A DNA stretch of 12,169 nucleotides, from contig DAOVTC010000009.1 in NCBI GenBank assembly GCA_030633285.1, positions 1-12,169 on the forward strand. The letters run 5' to 3'. The position numbers were made by a program, and so were the translations under genes. How positions within the stretch are numbered: position 1 is the first letter of the stretch; each line of letters begins with the position of its first letter. The notes below the pieces were generated by a model that was not told the origin of the DNA, made no database searches, and saw only the letters and a program-made list of their open reading frames with translations. This document shows, one piece after another, positions 1-5,042 of the stretch. Origin of the DNA: Flavobacteriaceae bacterium. GTDB lineage: Bacteria; Bacteroidota; Bacteroidia; Flavobacteriales; Flavobacteriaceae.

Positions 1-580
1 AAATTACAAGTGAGTTTTGTTGAAAATGTTCGGATAATAATTGAGGAACAAAATGTCCGCTTTTTAAAGCATAAGGAACATAAAGTAAAAAATAAAGGTT
101 AAGGGATGCATATATTAAAATATTTAAAATTTTATAAAAGGTAAATTTTATTGGTCTATTGGTGACTCTTAAATATGCAAAAGGTATTACTATTAATGTG
201 TCAAAAGTTGTTACTAAAATCAGTATTTGTAAATATAGTGGATTTGCAAATCCAAAAAATATTGCTAGTTTATCACTATAAATTAACGTAATAAATAAAA
301 AGAGTAAAGTGGTTACAAGTAAGCTTATAAATGATGTAGATATTACCTTTCCTTTGTCTTTTTCTTTTGTAAAAAATCTAAAAAACGCTGTTTCCATTCC
401 ATAAGTTAAAACAGCATTAAAATAGGCAGCATATACAAAATAGATCGTATTCTCGGCGTATTTGTCAGATTGTAAGGAGTTTGTGTGTAATTTTACTAAA
501 ATAATATTTATAGCTCTAGGCAAAACGGCAGCAATTCCGTAAATAATAGTGTCTTTAAAAAACCGTTTTAATGTGCTCAA
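1..580 (-). CDS. Polysaccharide flippase-like membrane protein (MOP superfamily), N-terminal part
   Basis: Partial gene running off the left edge; 193 complete codons are visible. The hydrophobic stretches (about residues 11-29, 43-62, 81-101, 116-136 and 150-172) and the N-terminal pattern FFKDT-IIYGIAAVLPRAIN, then YGMETAFFRFF, are typical of flavobacterial lipopolysaccharide/oligosaccharide flippases. Such proteins move lipid-linked sugars across the inner membrane. The start is TTG at 578-580: an in-frame stop lies six codons upstream, and the only in-frame ATG is at residue 62, inside a membrane segment. A TAnnTTTG element lies 26 bases upstream and the rplU-rpmA terminator lies further upstream, so it is probably transcribed on its own. 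The substrate cannot be told. The family call is fairly sure; Wzx-like or another MOP branch is open. Confidence 0.8.
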   Translation of the reverse strand, partial: MSTLKRFFKDTIIYGIAAVLPRAINIILVKLHTNSLQSDKYAENTIYFVYAAYFNAVLTYGMETAFFRFFTKEKDKGKVISTSFISLLVTTLLFLFITLIYSDKLAIFFGFANPLYLQILILVTTFDTLIVIPFAYLRVTNRPIKFTFYKILNILIYASLNLYFLLYVPYALKSGHFVPQLLSEHFQQNSLVI

Positions 581-606
581 TGCTAAATATTTGTAGTATT
601 AACGAA

Positions 607-614
607 CAAAAATA
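607..614 (-). promoter_or_regulatory. Bacteroidota -7 element upstream of the flippase gene
   Basis: The minus strand reads TATTTTTG, a full match to the TAnnTTTG -7 consensus of Bacteroidota sigma-ABfr promoters. It would start transcription about 20 bases before the TTG start at 580. No clear -33 TTG is seen at the right distance, so support rests on one element and position. Confidence 0.5.
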
Positions 615-670
615 AAATTAATTGGTTATTAAACCGAAAGAATAAAGTTTATTTTAATGAGTTAAAACAA

Positions 671-698
671 AAAACCCTTACTGAAATGTAAGGGTTTG
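671..698 (-). terminator. Terminator of the rplU-rpmA operon
   Basis: A 10-bp perfect stem (AAACCCTTAC at 672-681 pairing with GTAAGGGTTT at 688-697) with a 6-base loop sits about 20 bases after the rpmA stop. On the minus strand it is followed by TTGTTTT, as in an intrinsic terminator. Confidence 0.8.
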
Positions 699-718
699 TA
701 TTTTATGAGAAATAAATT

Positions 719-979
719 TTAAGCTTCAATTGGAACAATTGAAACATAAGATCTATTGTCTTTTTTCTTAGTAAATTTTACGATACCATCAACTTTAGCA
801 TGTAATGTATGGTCTTTACCCATATAAACATTTTCACCAGGATGATGTTTTGTACCTCTTTGGCGAATTAAAATGTTACCAGCAATAGCACCTTGACCTC
901 CAAATATTTTCACACCTAATCGTTTCGATTCTGATTCTCTACCGTTTTTAGAACTACCTACACCTTTTTTATGAGCCAT
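719..979 (-). CDS. rpmA: 50S ribosomal protein L27 (bL27)
   Basis: An 86-residue protein of normal bL27 length. The start MAHKKG, followed by GSSKNGRES and by [24 protein letters not shown], is the family signature. L27 sits near the peptidyl-transferase centre of the large subunit and its N-terminal tail reaches toward the tRNA CCA ends. There is no N-terminal extension of the kind removed by the Prp protease in Firmicutes; the protein starts directly at the mature end. It lies 17 bases after rplU, the usual L21-L27 order, and shares its promoter and terminator. The identification is secure. Confidence 0.98.
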   Translation of the reverse strand: MAHKKGVGSSKNGRESESKRLGVKIFGGQGAIAGNILIRQRGTKHHPGENVYMGKDHTLHAKVDGIVKFTKKKDNRSYVSIVPIEA

Positions 980-996
980 GATTCAAATTTTTAAAA

Positions 997-1488
997 TTAT
1001 TTTTTTGGACTTTCTTTTTTAGCTGTTGTTTTCTTTGGAGCTGCTTTTTTAGCTACCTCTTTTTTTGGAGCAGCTTTTTTAGTTGCAGTTGCTTTTTTAG
1101 CAACAGGCTTTTTTGCAGTTTCTTTAACTTCCGCTACAGGTTTCTCTTCTTTTTTAGCTACTGCTTTTTTTGCTGGAGCTTTTGTTGAGATACCATCAAT
1201 TTGAATTTCTGTTAAAAATTGGCGATGACCATTTTTTACTCTGTAACCTTTTCTTCGTTTCTTTTTGAAAACGATAACTTTATCACCTTTTAAGTGATTT
1301 AAAATTTTGGCAGTAACTACTGCACCTTTTATAGCTGGGGCGCCTAGGGTTATTTTTCCATCATCTAATAAAAGAACGTTGTCAAATGTTACTTTTGAAC
1401 CTTCTTTTTCTTGTAAACGATGTACAAAAACCTTTTGGTCTTTTACTACTTTAAACTGTTGCCCTGCTATCTCTACAATTGCGTACAT
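997..1488 (-). CDS. rplU: 50S ribosomal protein L21 (bL21) with long basic C-terminal tail
   Basis: Residues 1-101 are a normal bL21 core: [14 protein letters not shown] at the start, [18 protein letters not shown] at 73-90 and a closing [10 protein letters not shown]21 binds 23S rRNA in the large subunit. The usual length is about 100-105 residues; here about 62 extra residues follow (102-163), made almost only of Lys, Ala, Pro, Thr, Val and Glu in short repeats such as AAPKK and VAKK, like histone H1-type tails. The tail is probably disordered and RNA- or DNA-binding. There is one reading frame without a break, so it is part of the gene. A strong promoter and a small leader hairpin precede it; rpmA follows 17 bases on. 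Confidence 0.97.
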   Translation of the reverse strand: MYAIVEIAGQQFKVVKDQKVFVHRLQEKEGSKVTFDNVLLLDDGKITLGAPAIKGAVVTAKILNHLKGDKVIVFKKKRRKGYRVKNGHRQFLTEIQIDGISTKAPAKKAVAKKEEKPVAEVKETAKKPVAKKATATKKAAPKKEVAKKAAPKKTTAKKESPKK

Positions 1489-1526
1489 AAGTCTATATTT
1501 CGCTTTATATAAGTTAATATTAATTA

Positions 1527-1541
1527 GCCTAATTTATAGGC
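1527..1541 (-). promoter_or_regulatory. Small hairpin in the rplU leader
   Basis: GCCTA and TAGGC form a 5-bp stem with a 5-base loop inside the predicted leader of rplU, between the -7 element (1547-1554) and the start codon. Ribosomal protein leaders often carry regulatory structure, but this stem is short and I cannot match it to a known leader family. Confidence 0.25.
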
Positions 1542-1546
1542 GGGTG

Positions 1547-1554
1547 CAAATATA
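1547..1554 (-). promoter_or_regulatory. Promoter -7 element of rplU-rpmA
   Basis: The minus strand reads TATATTTG, an exact TAnnTTTG match, about 58 bases before the rplU start. The -33 zone on that strand is T-rich (TTTTTTC near 1572-1578) rather than TTG. Predicted leader length is about 50 bases. Confidence 0.65.
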
Positions 1555-1646
1555 CATCTTTTTATTAAATTGAAAAAACTTTTTTATAGATGTTAGATGT
1601 GGCTAATCACTTTGACTCATAGCTTGATATAAACGTTGATTTTAAA

Positions 1647-2516
1647 CTATTTACCTTTGTTGGTTAGATAAATACCCAATAAGATTAGGCTTCCTGCAAA
1701 TAGTTGACTTATATGGAGTTTTTCTCCATCTAATATACCCCAAAATATAGCAACAATAGGAATTAAATAAGTTACTGAACTGGAAAAAATTGGAGAAGAA
1801 ATTTGCACAAGTCTATTAAATAAAGTTTTTGCTATAGCAGTTCCAAAAACTGAAAGTATTAATAAATAGTATAAAGATGTTTTTGAGGAATAAATATATT
1901 CTGTATGAAAAAAATCAGTCTTCCATAAAATGAATAAAGCAGGGAAAATTAATAAAACAAAATTACTGGTGGTTATTGTAAGTGCATTTAAATTATTTAA
2001 ATGTTTTTTTAAAATATTTACATTAAACGCATATCCAATGGAAGCAATAACTATAAAAAGAGCATAAAAATAATTTTGATCAGGATTGACTTCTGCTCCT
2101 TTTAAAATTAAAAATATTGAGCCAATCAGCCCAATAATAATTCCAAAAACTTGTTTTCTTAAAAAAGTAAAACCATAAAACATAACACCAATAATTAAAG
2201 TATTTAAAGGTGTTAGTGAATTTAAAATGGAAGCAATTGAGCTGTCAATATTTTGAATTGCGTAAGCGAATAAAAAAACAGGAAAAAAAGTGCCTAGTGT
2301 TGCAGTTAAAAAAATATAATACCATTCTTTTTTTGAAATAGTAAAAATGGATTTAAATCCTACAGTTAGCAGAGCTATAGCCGTAAAAATAATCCTTAGT
2401 GCACCTACTTGAATAGGTGATAAACTAATTAATGCTTTTTTCATTAATATAAATGAACTTCCCCAAACAATAGAGAGTACAATTAAAAATAGCCATCTTA
2501 ACTGTTTATTATTCAT
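1647..2516 (-). CDS. EamA/DMT-family transporter
   Basis: A 289-residue hydrophobic protein with about ten membrane spans, the normal size for the drug/metabolite transporter superfamily. The first repeat (about residues 8-140) starts with LSIVWGSSFILMKKAL and has the PIQVGALRI motif before the second helix; the second repeat (about 151-286) holds the SSSVTYLIPIVAIFWG motif near 243-258 and ends in SLILLGIYLTNKGK. Members export amino acids, nucleosides or other metabolites from the inner membrane, usually by exchange or proton coupling; the substrate cannot be predicted here. The ATG start at 2516 puts it 42 bases from the divergent lipoprotein gene. No clear terminator is seen between its stop and rplU, so some read-through into rplU-rpmA is possible. 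Confidence 0.92.
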   Translation of the reverse strand: MNNKQLRWLFLIVLSIVWGSSFILMKKALISLSPIQVGALRIIFTAIALLTVGFKSIFTISKKEWYYIFLTATLGTFFPVFLFAYAIQNIDSSIASILNSLTPLNTLIIGVMFYGFTFLRKQVFGIIIGLIGSIFLILKGAEVNPDQNYFYALFIVIASIGYAFNVNILKKHLNNLNALTITTSNFVLLIFPALFILWKTDFFHTEYIYSSKTSLYYLLILSVFGTAIAKTLFNRLVQISSPIFSSSVTYLIPIVAIFWGILDGEKLHISQLFAGSLILLGIYLTNKGK

Positions 2517-2526
2517 AAAATAATTT

Positions 2527-2534
2527 TAATTTTG
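2527..2534 (+). promoter_or_regulatory. Promoter -7 element of the HMA lipoprotein gene
   Basis: TAATTTTG is an exact TAnnTTTG match. It predicts a transcript start near 2541, downstream of the possible TTG start at 2532-2534 and about 18 bases before the ATG at 2559. This favours the ATG as the true start. Confidence 0.55.
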
Positions 2535-2558
2535 TTTCATATTTTTAAAAACCTACAA

Positions 2559-2948
2559 ATGAATATATTTAAAAATCTTTTTTTAATTGTAATGCTTGGT
2601 GTTTTTGTCATTGCTTGTAATGGTGAAAATAAAAAAAAAATGGATAATCAAGTCAAGACCTCAAAAGAATTATCAGAAAATTTAAAAAATGTTGAAGTAC
2701 AAATAAAAGGTATGACTTGTGAAATAGGTTGTGCCAGATTGATTCAATCTAAATTATATAAAGCAGATGGAATAAAATTTGCAAAAGTAAGCTTTGCCGA
2801 TAGTCTGGGAATAATAACCTATGATGCAAACAGAATTTCGGATAATGAAATTAAAAATATAATTCAAAAAGTTGCAGGAGGAGATTTGTATAGAGTTACA
2901 GCTATGGTAGAAGTTGCAAGTTTTAAAGAAATTAATTCTCAAAAATAA
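2559..2948 (+). CDS. Lipoprotein with heavy-metal-associated (HMA) domain
   Basis: I start this gene at ATG 2559 (129 residues) rather than at the in-frame TTG 2532: from the ATG the protein opens directly with a lipoprotein signal peptide (MNIFKNLFLIVMLGVFVIAC, lipidated Cys at 20), and the promoter element overlaps the TTG. A charged linker (about 21-45) leads to one HMA-like ferredoxin fold (about 46-117) with the motif GMTCEIGC. HMA domains bind Cu(I), Zn or similar soft metals through two cysteines; the classical spacing is CxxC, here it is CxxxC. The protein is probably anchored in the outer or inner membrane facing the periplasm, where it may carry or sense metal. No P-type ATPase or other metal transporter is next to it. 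The metal is unknown. No terminator follows, so transcription may continue into the SYLF gene 79 bases on. Confidence 0.85.
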   Translation: MNIFKNLFLIVMLGVFVIACNGENKKKMDNQVKTSKELSENLKNVEVQIKGMTCEIGCARLIQSKLYKADGIKFAKVSFADSLGIITYDANRISDNEIKNIIQKVAGGDLYRVTAMVEVASFKEINSQK

Positions 2949-2965
2949 AATTTAACCGTTATATA

Positions 2966-2996
2966 TTGCGAATGAGTTTAGAATGACTTTATTTTG
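2966..2996 (+). promoter_or_regulatory. Possible promoter of the SYLF lipoprotein gene
   Basis: TTG at 2966-2968 lies 20 bases before TTATTTTG (2989-2996), a near match to the -7 element with T in place of the second-position A. Spacing fits Bacteroidota promoters. The predicted transcript start is about 25 bases before the ATG at 3028. Confidence 0.45.
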
Positions 2997-3027
2997 CTAA
3001 ATAAATTAACAACTTAAATCGTATAGA

Positions 3028-3729
3028 ATGAAATTATTAAAAGGATTGTTAGTAATTGCTTTAATTAGTATAATTACTGTATCATGTAATGAAACAAAAA
3101 AAGGAGTAGATAAAGACTTAAAAGAGGCTGTTGAAACAACTGAAGAAGCTGTTGGTGATGCTGTTGAAGCAACTGAAGAAGCTGTTGGTGATGTTGTTGA
3201 AACAACTGAAGAAGCTGTAAAAGAAGATGTTGTAAACTGGGTTGATATACCAGTAGTTTATCCAAAAGACACTAAGTTACAAAAACAAGTATTTGAAACA
3301 AAAGCAGTTATGGCAAAAGGAAACCCTAATGTTGGAAAAATATTAGGGAGTGCTTATGGTTATGCGATTTTTCCTAAGATTACAAAAGGTGGTTTGATAA
3401 TTGGTGGTGCTGGTGGTCATGGATTGGTCTTTGTTGGAAATACAGTTGTTGGATCGTCAACATTAATGCAGGCAACTATAGGAGCTCAAGCTGGAGGACA
3501 ACAATATACTGAATTTATTTTATTTGAAGATAAAGTTGCTATGGATCGTTTTAGAAACAATAAATTTAAATTTGCTGGTGAATTGTCTGCTGTAGCCTGG
3601 GATCAAGCAGTATCTGAAAATGTTGACTATCAAAATGGAGTTGCTGTATATACTTATTCAAACAAAGGTTTAATGGCAGAAGCAGCTTTAGGAACACAAA
3701 AATTTAAATATAAAGACGGTATTAACTAG
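3028..3729 (+). CDS. SYLF/Ysc84-domain lipoprotein
   Basis: A 233-residue protein. Residues 1-20 are a lipoprotein signal peptide (MKLLKGLLVIALISIITVSC) with lipidated Cys20. Residues 35-67 are three near-perfect 11-residue repeats (VETTEEAVGDA and variants), expected to form an amphipathic helix. Residues about 83-228 match the SYLF (Ysc84, DUF500) domain: KAVMAKGNPNVGKILGSAYGYAIFP-type entry, the Gly-rich GGLIIGGAGGHGLVF stretch at 121-135, then a C-terminal VAVYTYSNKGLMAEAALGTQKFKY. SYLF domains bind lipids, especially phosphoinositides in eukaryotes; the bacterial role is poorly known. The protein should sit in the envelope with the domain near a membrane. Its first ~45 residues resemble those of the two following lipoproteins. 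A strong terminator follows. Confidence 0.88.
   Translation: MKLLKGLLVIALISIITVSCNETKKGVDKDLKEAVETTEEAVGDAVEATEEAVGDVVETTEEAVKEDVVNWVDIPVVYPKDTKLQKQVFETKAVMAKGNPNVGKILGSAYGYAIFPKITKGGLIIGGAGGHGLVFVGNTVVGSSTLMQATIGAQAGGQQYTEFILFEDKVAMDRFRNNKFKFAGELSAVAWDQAVSENVDYQNGVAVYTYSNKGLMAEAALGTQKFKYKDGIN
3130..3228 (+). repeat. Three tandem 33-bp repeats coding 11-residue helix units
   Basis: Three consecutive 33-bp units (3130-3162, 3163-3195, 3196-3228) code VETTEEAVGDA, VEATEEAVGDV and VETTEEAVKED. Units 1 and 2 are almost identical in DNA, which points to recent duplication. The 11-residue period gives three helical turns, as in apolipoprotein- and LEA-like helices. Confidence 0.85.
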
Positions 3730-3751
3730 TCAATATATATATCTTATTTTT

Positions 3752-3788
3752 AAAAAAACCTCAAGTCTTAAAACTTGAGGTTTTTTTT
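3752..3788 (+). terminator. Terminator after the SYLF lipoprotein gene
   Basis: An 8-bp GC-containing stem (CCTCAAGT at 3759-3766 with ACTTGAGG at 3773-3780) is extended by A7 against T8 and followed by a run of eight T. It is a strong intrinsic terminator 29 bases after the stop. Confidence 0.9.
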
Positions 3789-3799
3789 GAACTTAAAAT

Positions 3800-3807
3800 T
3801 TATTTTG
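3800..3807 (+). promoter_or_regulatory. Possible -7 element of the TonB-C-like lipoprotein gene
   Basis: TTATTTTG is the same imperfect -7 motif as at 2989-2996, 43 bases before the ATG at 3851. A TTG at 3775-3777 is 22 bases upstream but lies inside the previous terminator. Weak support. Confidence 0.3.
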
Positions 3808-3850
3808 TTTCTTTGTATCCAATTTTTATTTTTAACTTAAATATTTAATA

Positions 3851-4474
3851 ATGAAATTAATTAAAGGATTATTAGCAATTGCTTTGATAAGTATAATTGC
3901 CGTTTCATGTAAAGAAACAAAAAAAGAAGACTTAAAAGAGGTAATTGAAGTAACAGAGACAACTGATGAGAGTACTGAAGTAACCGATAAAAATATTGAG
4001 ACAACTGATCAAAGCACCGATGCAGCTAATGAGAAAGCTGATGCAACTGCCCATGCAGCTGAAGAAAATATTGAAACAACTACTACTGGAGTAGAAGAAG
4101 TTGATGTAGAGGAAGGTGTAATCATAGAAGCAGTAGCTGATACACCAGTTATTTACCCTGGATGTAAAGGAACAAATGAAGAAATAAGAGCTTGCTCGAT
4201 AAAACAATTCAAGGCTTTTTTTAGAAAACATTTTAATACCAATCTTGCAAATCAATTAGACTTAGAAGAAGGGGACCATAAAATTGTGGCTATGGTAAAA
4301 ATTGATAAAACTGGAAATTTTTCGGTTCTTAAAATAGATGCTGAAAATGTAACATTAGAAAAAGAAGTTATAAGAGTGATTAATAAATTACCTCAAATGA
4401 CTCCAGCTACAAAAAATGGAGCACCTGTGGATGTTTCTTTTGTTATACCTTTTGATTTTAAAGTAGTACATTAA
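3851..4474 (+). CDS. Lipoprotein with TonB C-terminal-like domain
   Basis: A 207-residue protein with a lipoprotein signal peptide (MKLIKGLLAIALISIIAVSC, Cys20), an acidic Thr/Glu/Asp/Ala-rich linker (about 26-95) and a C-terminal domain (about 98-205) of the TonB energy-transducer type. The domain has the features common in Bacteroidota TonB proteins: PVIYPGC at 99-105, a second Cys at 115 that could form a disulfide, the IDKTGNFSVLKIDAENVTLEKEVIRVINKLPQM core and NGAPVDVSFVIPFDF at the end. Classical TonB is anchored by an N-terminal helix that meets ExbB-ExbD; a lipoprotein lacks that helix, so direct energy coupling is unlikely. It may bind outer-membrane receptors or peptidoglycan as an accessory part; that is inference. 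It has its own terminator. Confidence 0.85.
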   Translation: MKLIKGLLAIALISIIAVSCKETKKEDLKEVIEVTETTDESTEVTDKNIETTDQSTDAANEKADATAHAAEENIETTTTGVEEVDVEEGVIIEAVADTPVIYPGCKGTNEEIRACSIKQFKAFFRKHFNTNLANQLDLEEGDHKIVAMVKIDKTGNFSVLKIDAENVTLEKEVIRVINKLPQMTPATKNGAPVDVSFVIPFDFKVVH

Positions 4475-4494
4475 AAACATATAAATTAAATTTT

Positions 4495-4531
4495 AATAAG
4501 ACCTAAAGCTTAATATTTAGGTCTTATTTTG
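4495..4531 (+). terminator. Terminator after the TonB-C-like lipoprotein gene
   Basis: A perfect 13-bp stem (AATAAGACCTAAA at 4495-4507 with TTTAGGTCTTATT at 4516-4528) and an 8-base loop, followed by TTGTT, 21 bases after the stop codon. Confidence 0.85.
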
Positions 4532-4570
4532 TTATATATTAATGAGTTACACTTTGGAGCCATGAAATAA

Positions 4571-4614
4571 ATTTAACATTTTTTAACATTTCTTTAGATT
4601 TTCTTTAGATTTTT
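4571..4614 (+). promoter_or_regulatory. Tandem direct repeats upstream of the Cys-rich lipoprotein gene
   Basis: TTTAACATT occurs twice (4572-4580, 4582-4590), followed directly by two copies of TTCTTTAGATT (starting 4590 and 4601). The block ends just before a possible -7 element (TTTATTTG, 4618-4625) and about 50 bases before the ATG. The one-turn spacing suggests binding of a regulator or the polymerase alpha subunits; no factor can be named. Confidence 0.35.
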
Positions 4615-4617
4615 TAC

Positions 4618-4625
4618 TTTATTTG
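4618..4625 (+). promoter_or_regulatory. Possible -7 element of the Cys-rich lipoprotein gene
   Basis: TTTATTTG matches TAnnTTTG except for the second base and lies 38 bases before the ATG at 4664. It resembles the motifs before the two other related lipoprotein genes. No -33 TTG is seen; the upstream zone is filled with direct repeats. Confidence 0.3.
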
Positions 4626-4663
4626 CGCTTCAATAAATATTTTAACTATAAAGATTACAACTT

Positions 4664-4984
4664 ATGAAATTAATTAAAGGATTATTAGCGATAGCAATTG
4701 TTAGTTTAATTGCTGTTTCTTGTGACGAAACAAAAAAAGGAGTTCAAAAAGATGCTCAAGAAGCGGTAGAAGCTACTAAAGAAGCAGCAAGTGATGCTGT
4801 TGATGCAGCAGGTGAAGCGGCTGACAAAGCAGTTGATGCAGCAGGTGAAGTAATTGACTCTGTAAAAGCTGATGCTGAAAAAGTAATCGATTCTGCTAAA
4901 ACTATGGCAGATAATGTTACAATGAAATGTGATGGTAAATGTTCAAAAGACGGTAAGTCTTGTGATGGAAGCTGCAAAGCTTAA
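4664..4984 (+). CDS. Helical-repeat lipoprotein with Cys-rich C-terminus
   Basis: A 106-residue protein of no family I can name. Residues 1-20 are a lipoprotein signal peptide (MKLIKGLLAIAIVSLIAVSC). Residues 33-87 are five consecutive 11-residue units (EAVEATKEAAS, DAVDAAGEAAD, KAVDAAGEVID, SVKADAEKVID, SAKTMADNVTM), Ala-rich and charged, expected to form a long amphipathic helix like LEA or apolipoprotein helices. The last 18 residues hold four cysteines in a symmetrical pattern, C89-x3-C93-x6-C100-x3-C104, with CDGKC and CDGSC as the two halves. This could bind a metal or form disulfides. Its first ~45 residues resemble those of the SYLF lipoprotein upstream. Predicted envelope location; function unknown. 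Envelope stress or metal handling is possible but only a guess. Confidence 0.8.
   Translation: MKLIKGLLAIAIVSLIAVSCDETKKGVQKDAQEAVEATKEAASDAVDAAGEAADKAVDAAGEVIDSVKADAEKVIDSAKTMADNVTMKCDGKCSKDGKSCDGSCKA
4760..4924 (+). repeat. Five 33-bp units coding 11-residue helix repeats
   Basis: The stretch divides without gaps into five 33-bp units (4760, 4793, 4826, 4859, 4892). Units 2 and 3 are closest (shared AVDAAGE), the others more diverged. The period is the same as in the SYLF lipoprotein repeats at 3130-3228. Confidence 0.75.
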
Positions 4985-5004
4985 TTAAAGTACCGTTAAC
5001 GAAA

Positions 5005-5036
5005 CAAAAAAAACTACCTTTTGGTAGTTTTTTTTG
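5005..5036. terminator. Bidirectional terminator between the lipoprotein gene and ctaA
   Basis: A perfect 14-bp stem (5005-5018 with 5023-5036) with ACTACC/GGTAGT at the core, a TTTT loop, and A-run and T-run arms. It lies 20 bases after the plus-strand stop and 6 bases after the minus-strand ctaA stop, so it can end transcription from both sides. Confidence 0.9.
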
Positions 5037-5042
5037 TTTTAA

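Noticed and set aside
1000..1185. Separate histone-like gene or frameshift at the end of rplU
   Set aside because: The Lys/Ala tail is in one frame with the L21 core without an internal start or break, so it is a C-terminal extension.
1307..1573. Plus-strand frame across rplU and its promoter
   Set aside because: Antisense to the L21 core and spans the rplU promoter; no signal of its own.
1561..1646. Terminator for the EamA gene
   Set aside because: No stem followed by a T-run on the minus strand; only a short direct repeat (AGATGTTAGATGT) is seen.
2532..2558. TTG start for the HMA lipoprotein, nine codons upstream of the ATG
   Set aside because: It would put extra residues ahead of a well-formed lipoprotein signal peptide, and it overlaps the TAATTTTG promoter element so would probably not be transcribed.
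3130..3228. CRISPR-like array
   Set aside because: The 33-bp units are contiguous, without spacers, and in frame inside a coding region.
3074..3265. Minus-strand frame rich in Leu and Gln opposite the SYLF lipoprotein gene
   Set aside because: It is the mirror of the 33-bp repeats (GAA/GCT codons read backwards); low complexity and no start context.
3932..4255. Minus-strand frame of 107 codons opposite the TonB-C-like gene
   Set aside because: Cys/Phe/Ser-rich composition typical of the reverse strand of an acidic, AT-rich gene; the plus-strand gene has clear domain signals.
3028..4984. Surface-lipoprotein export signal (acidic LES) right after the lipidated Cys
   Set aside because: The residues after Cys are [NKD]ETKK, which do not match the acidic export signals known from Capnocytophaga, Bacteroides or Flavobacterium; surface exposure is not supported.
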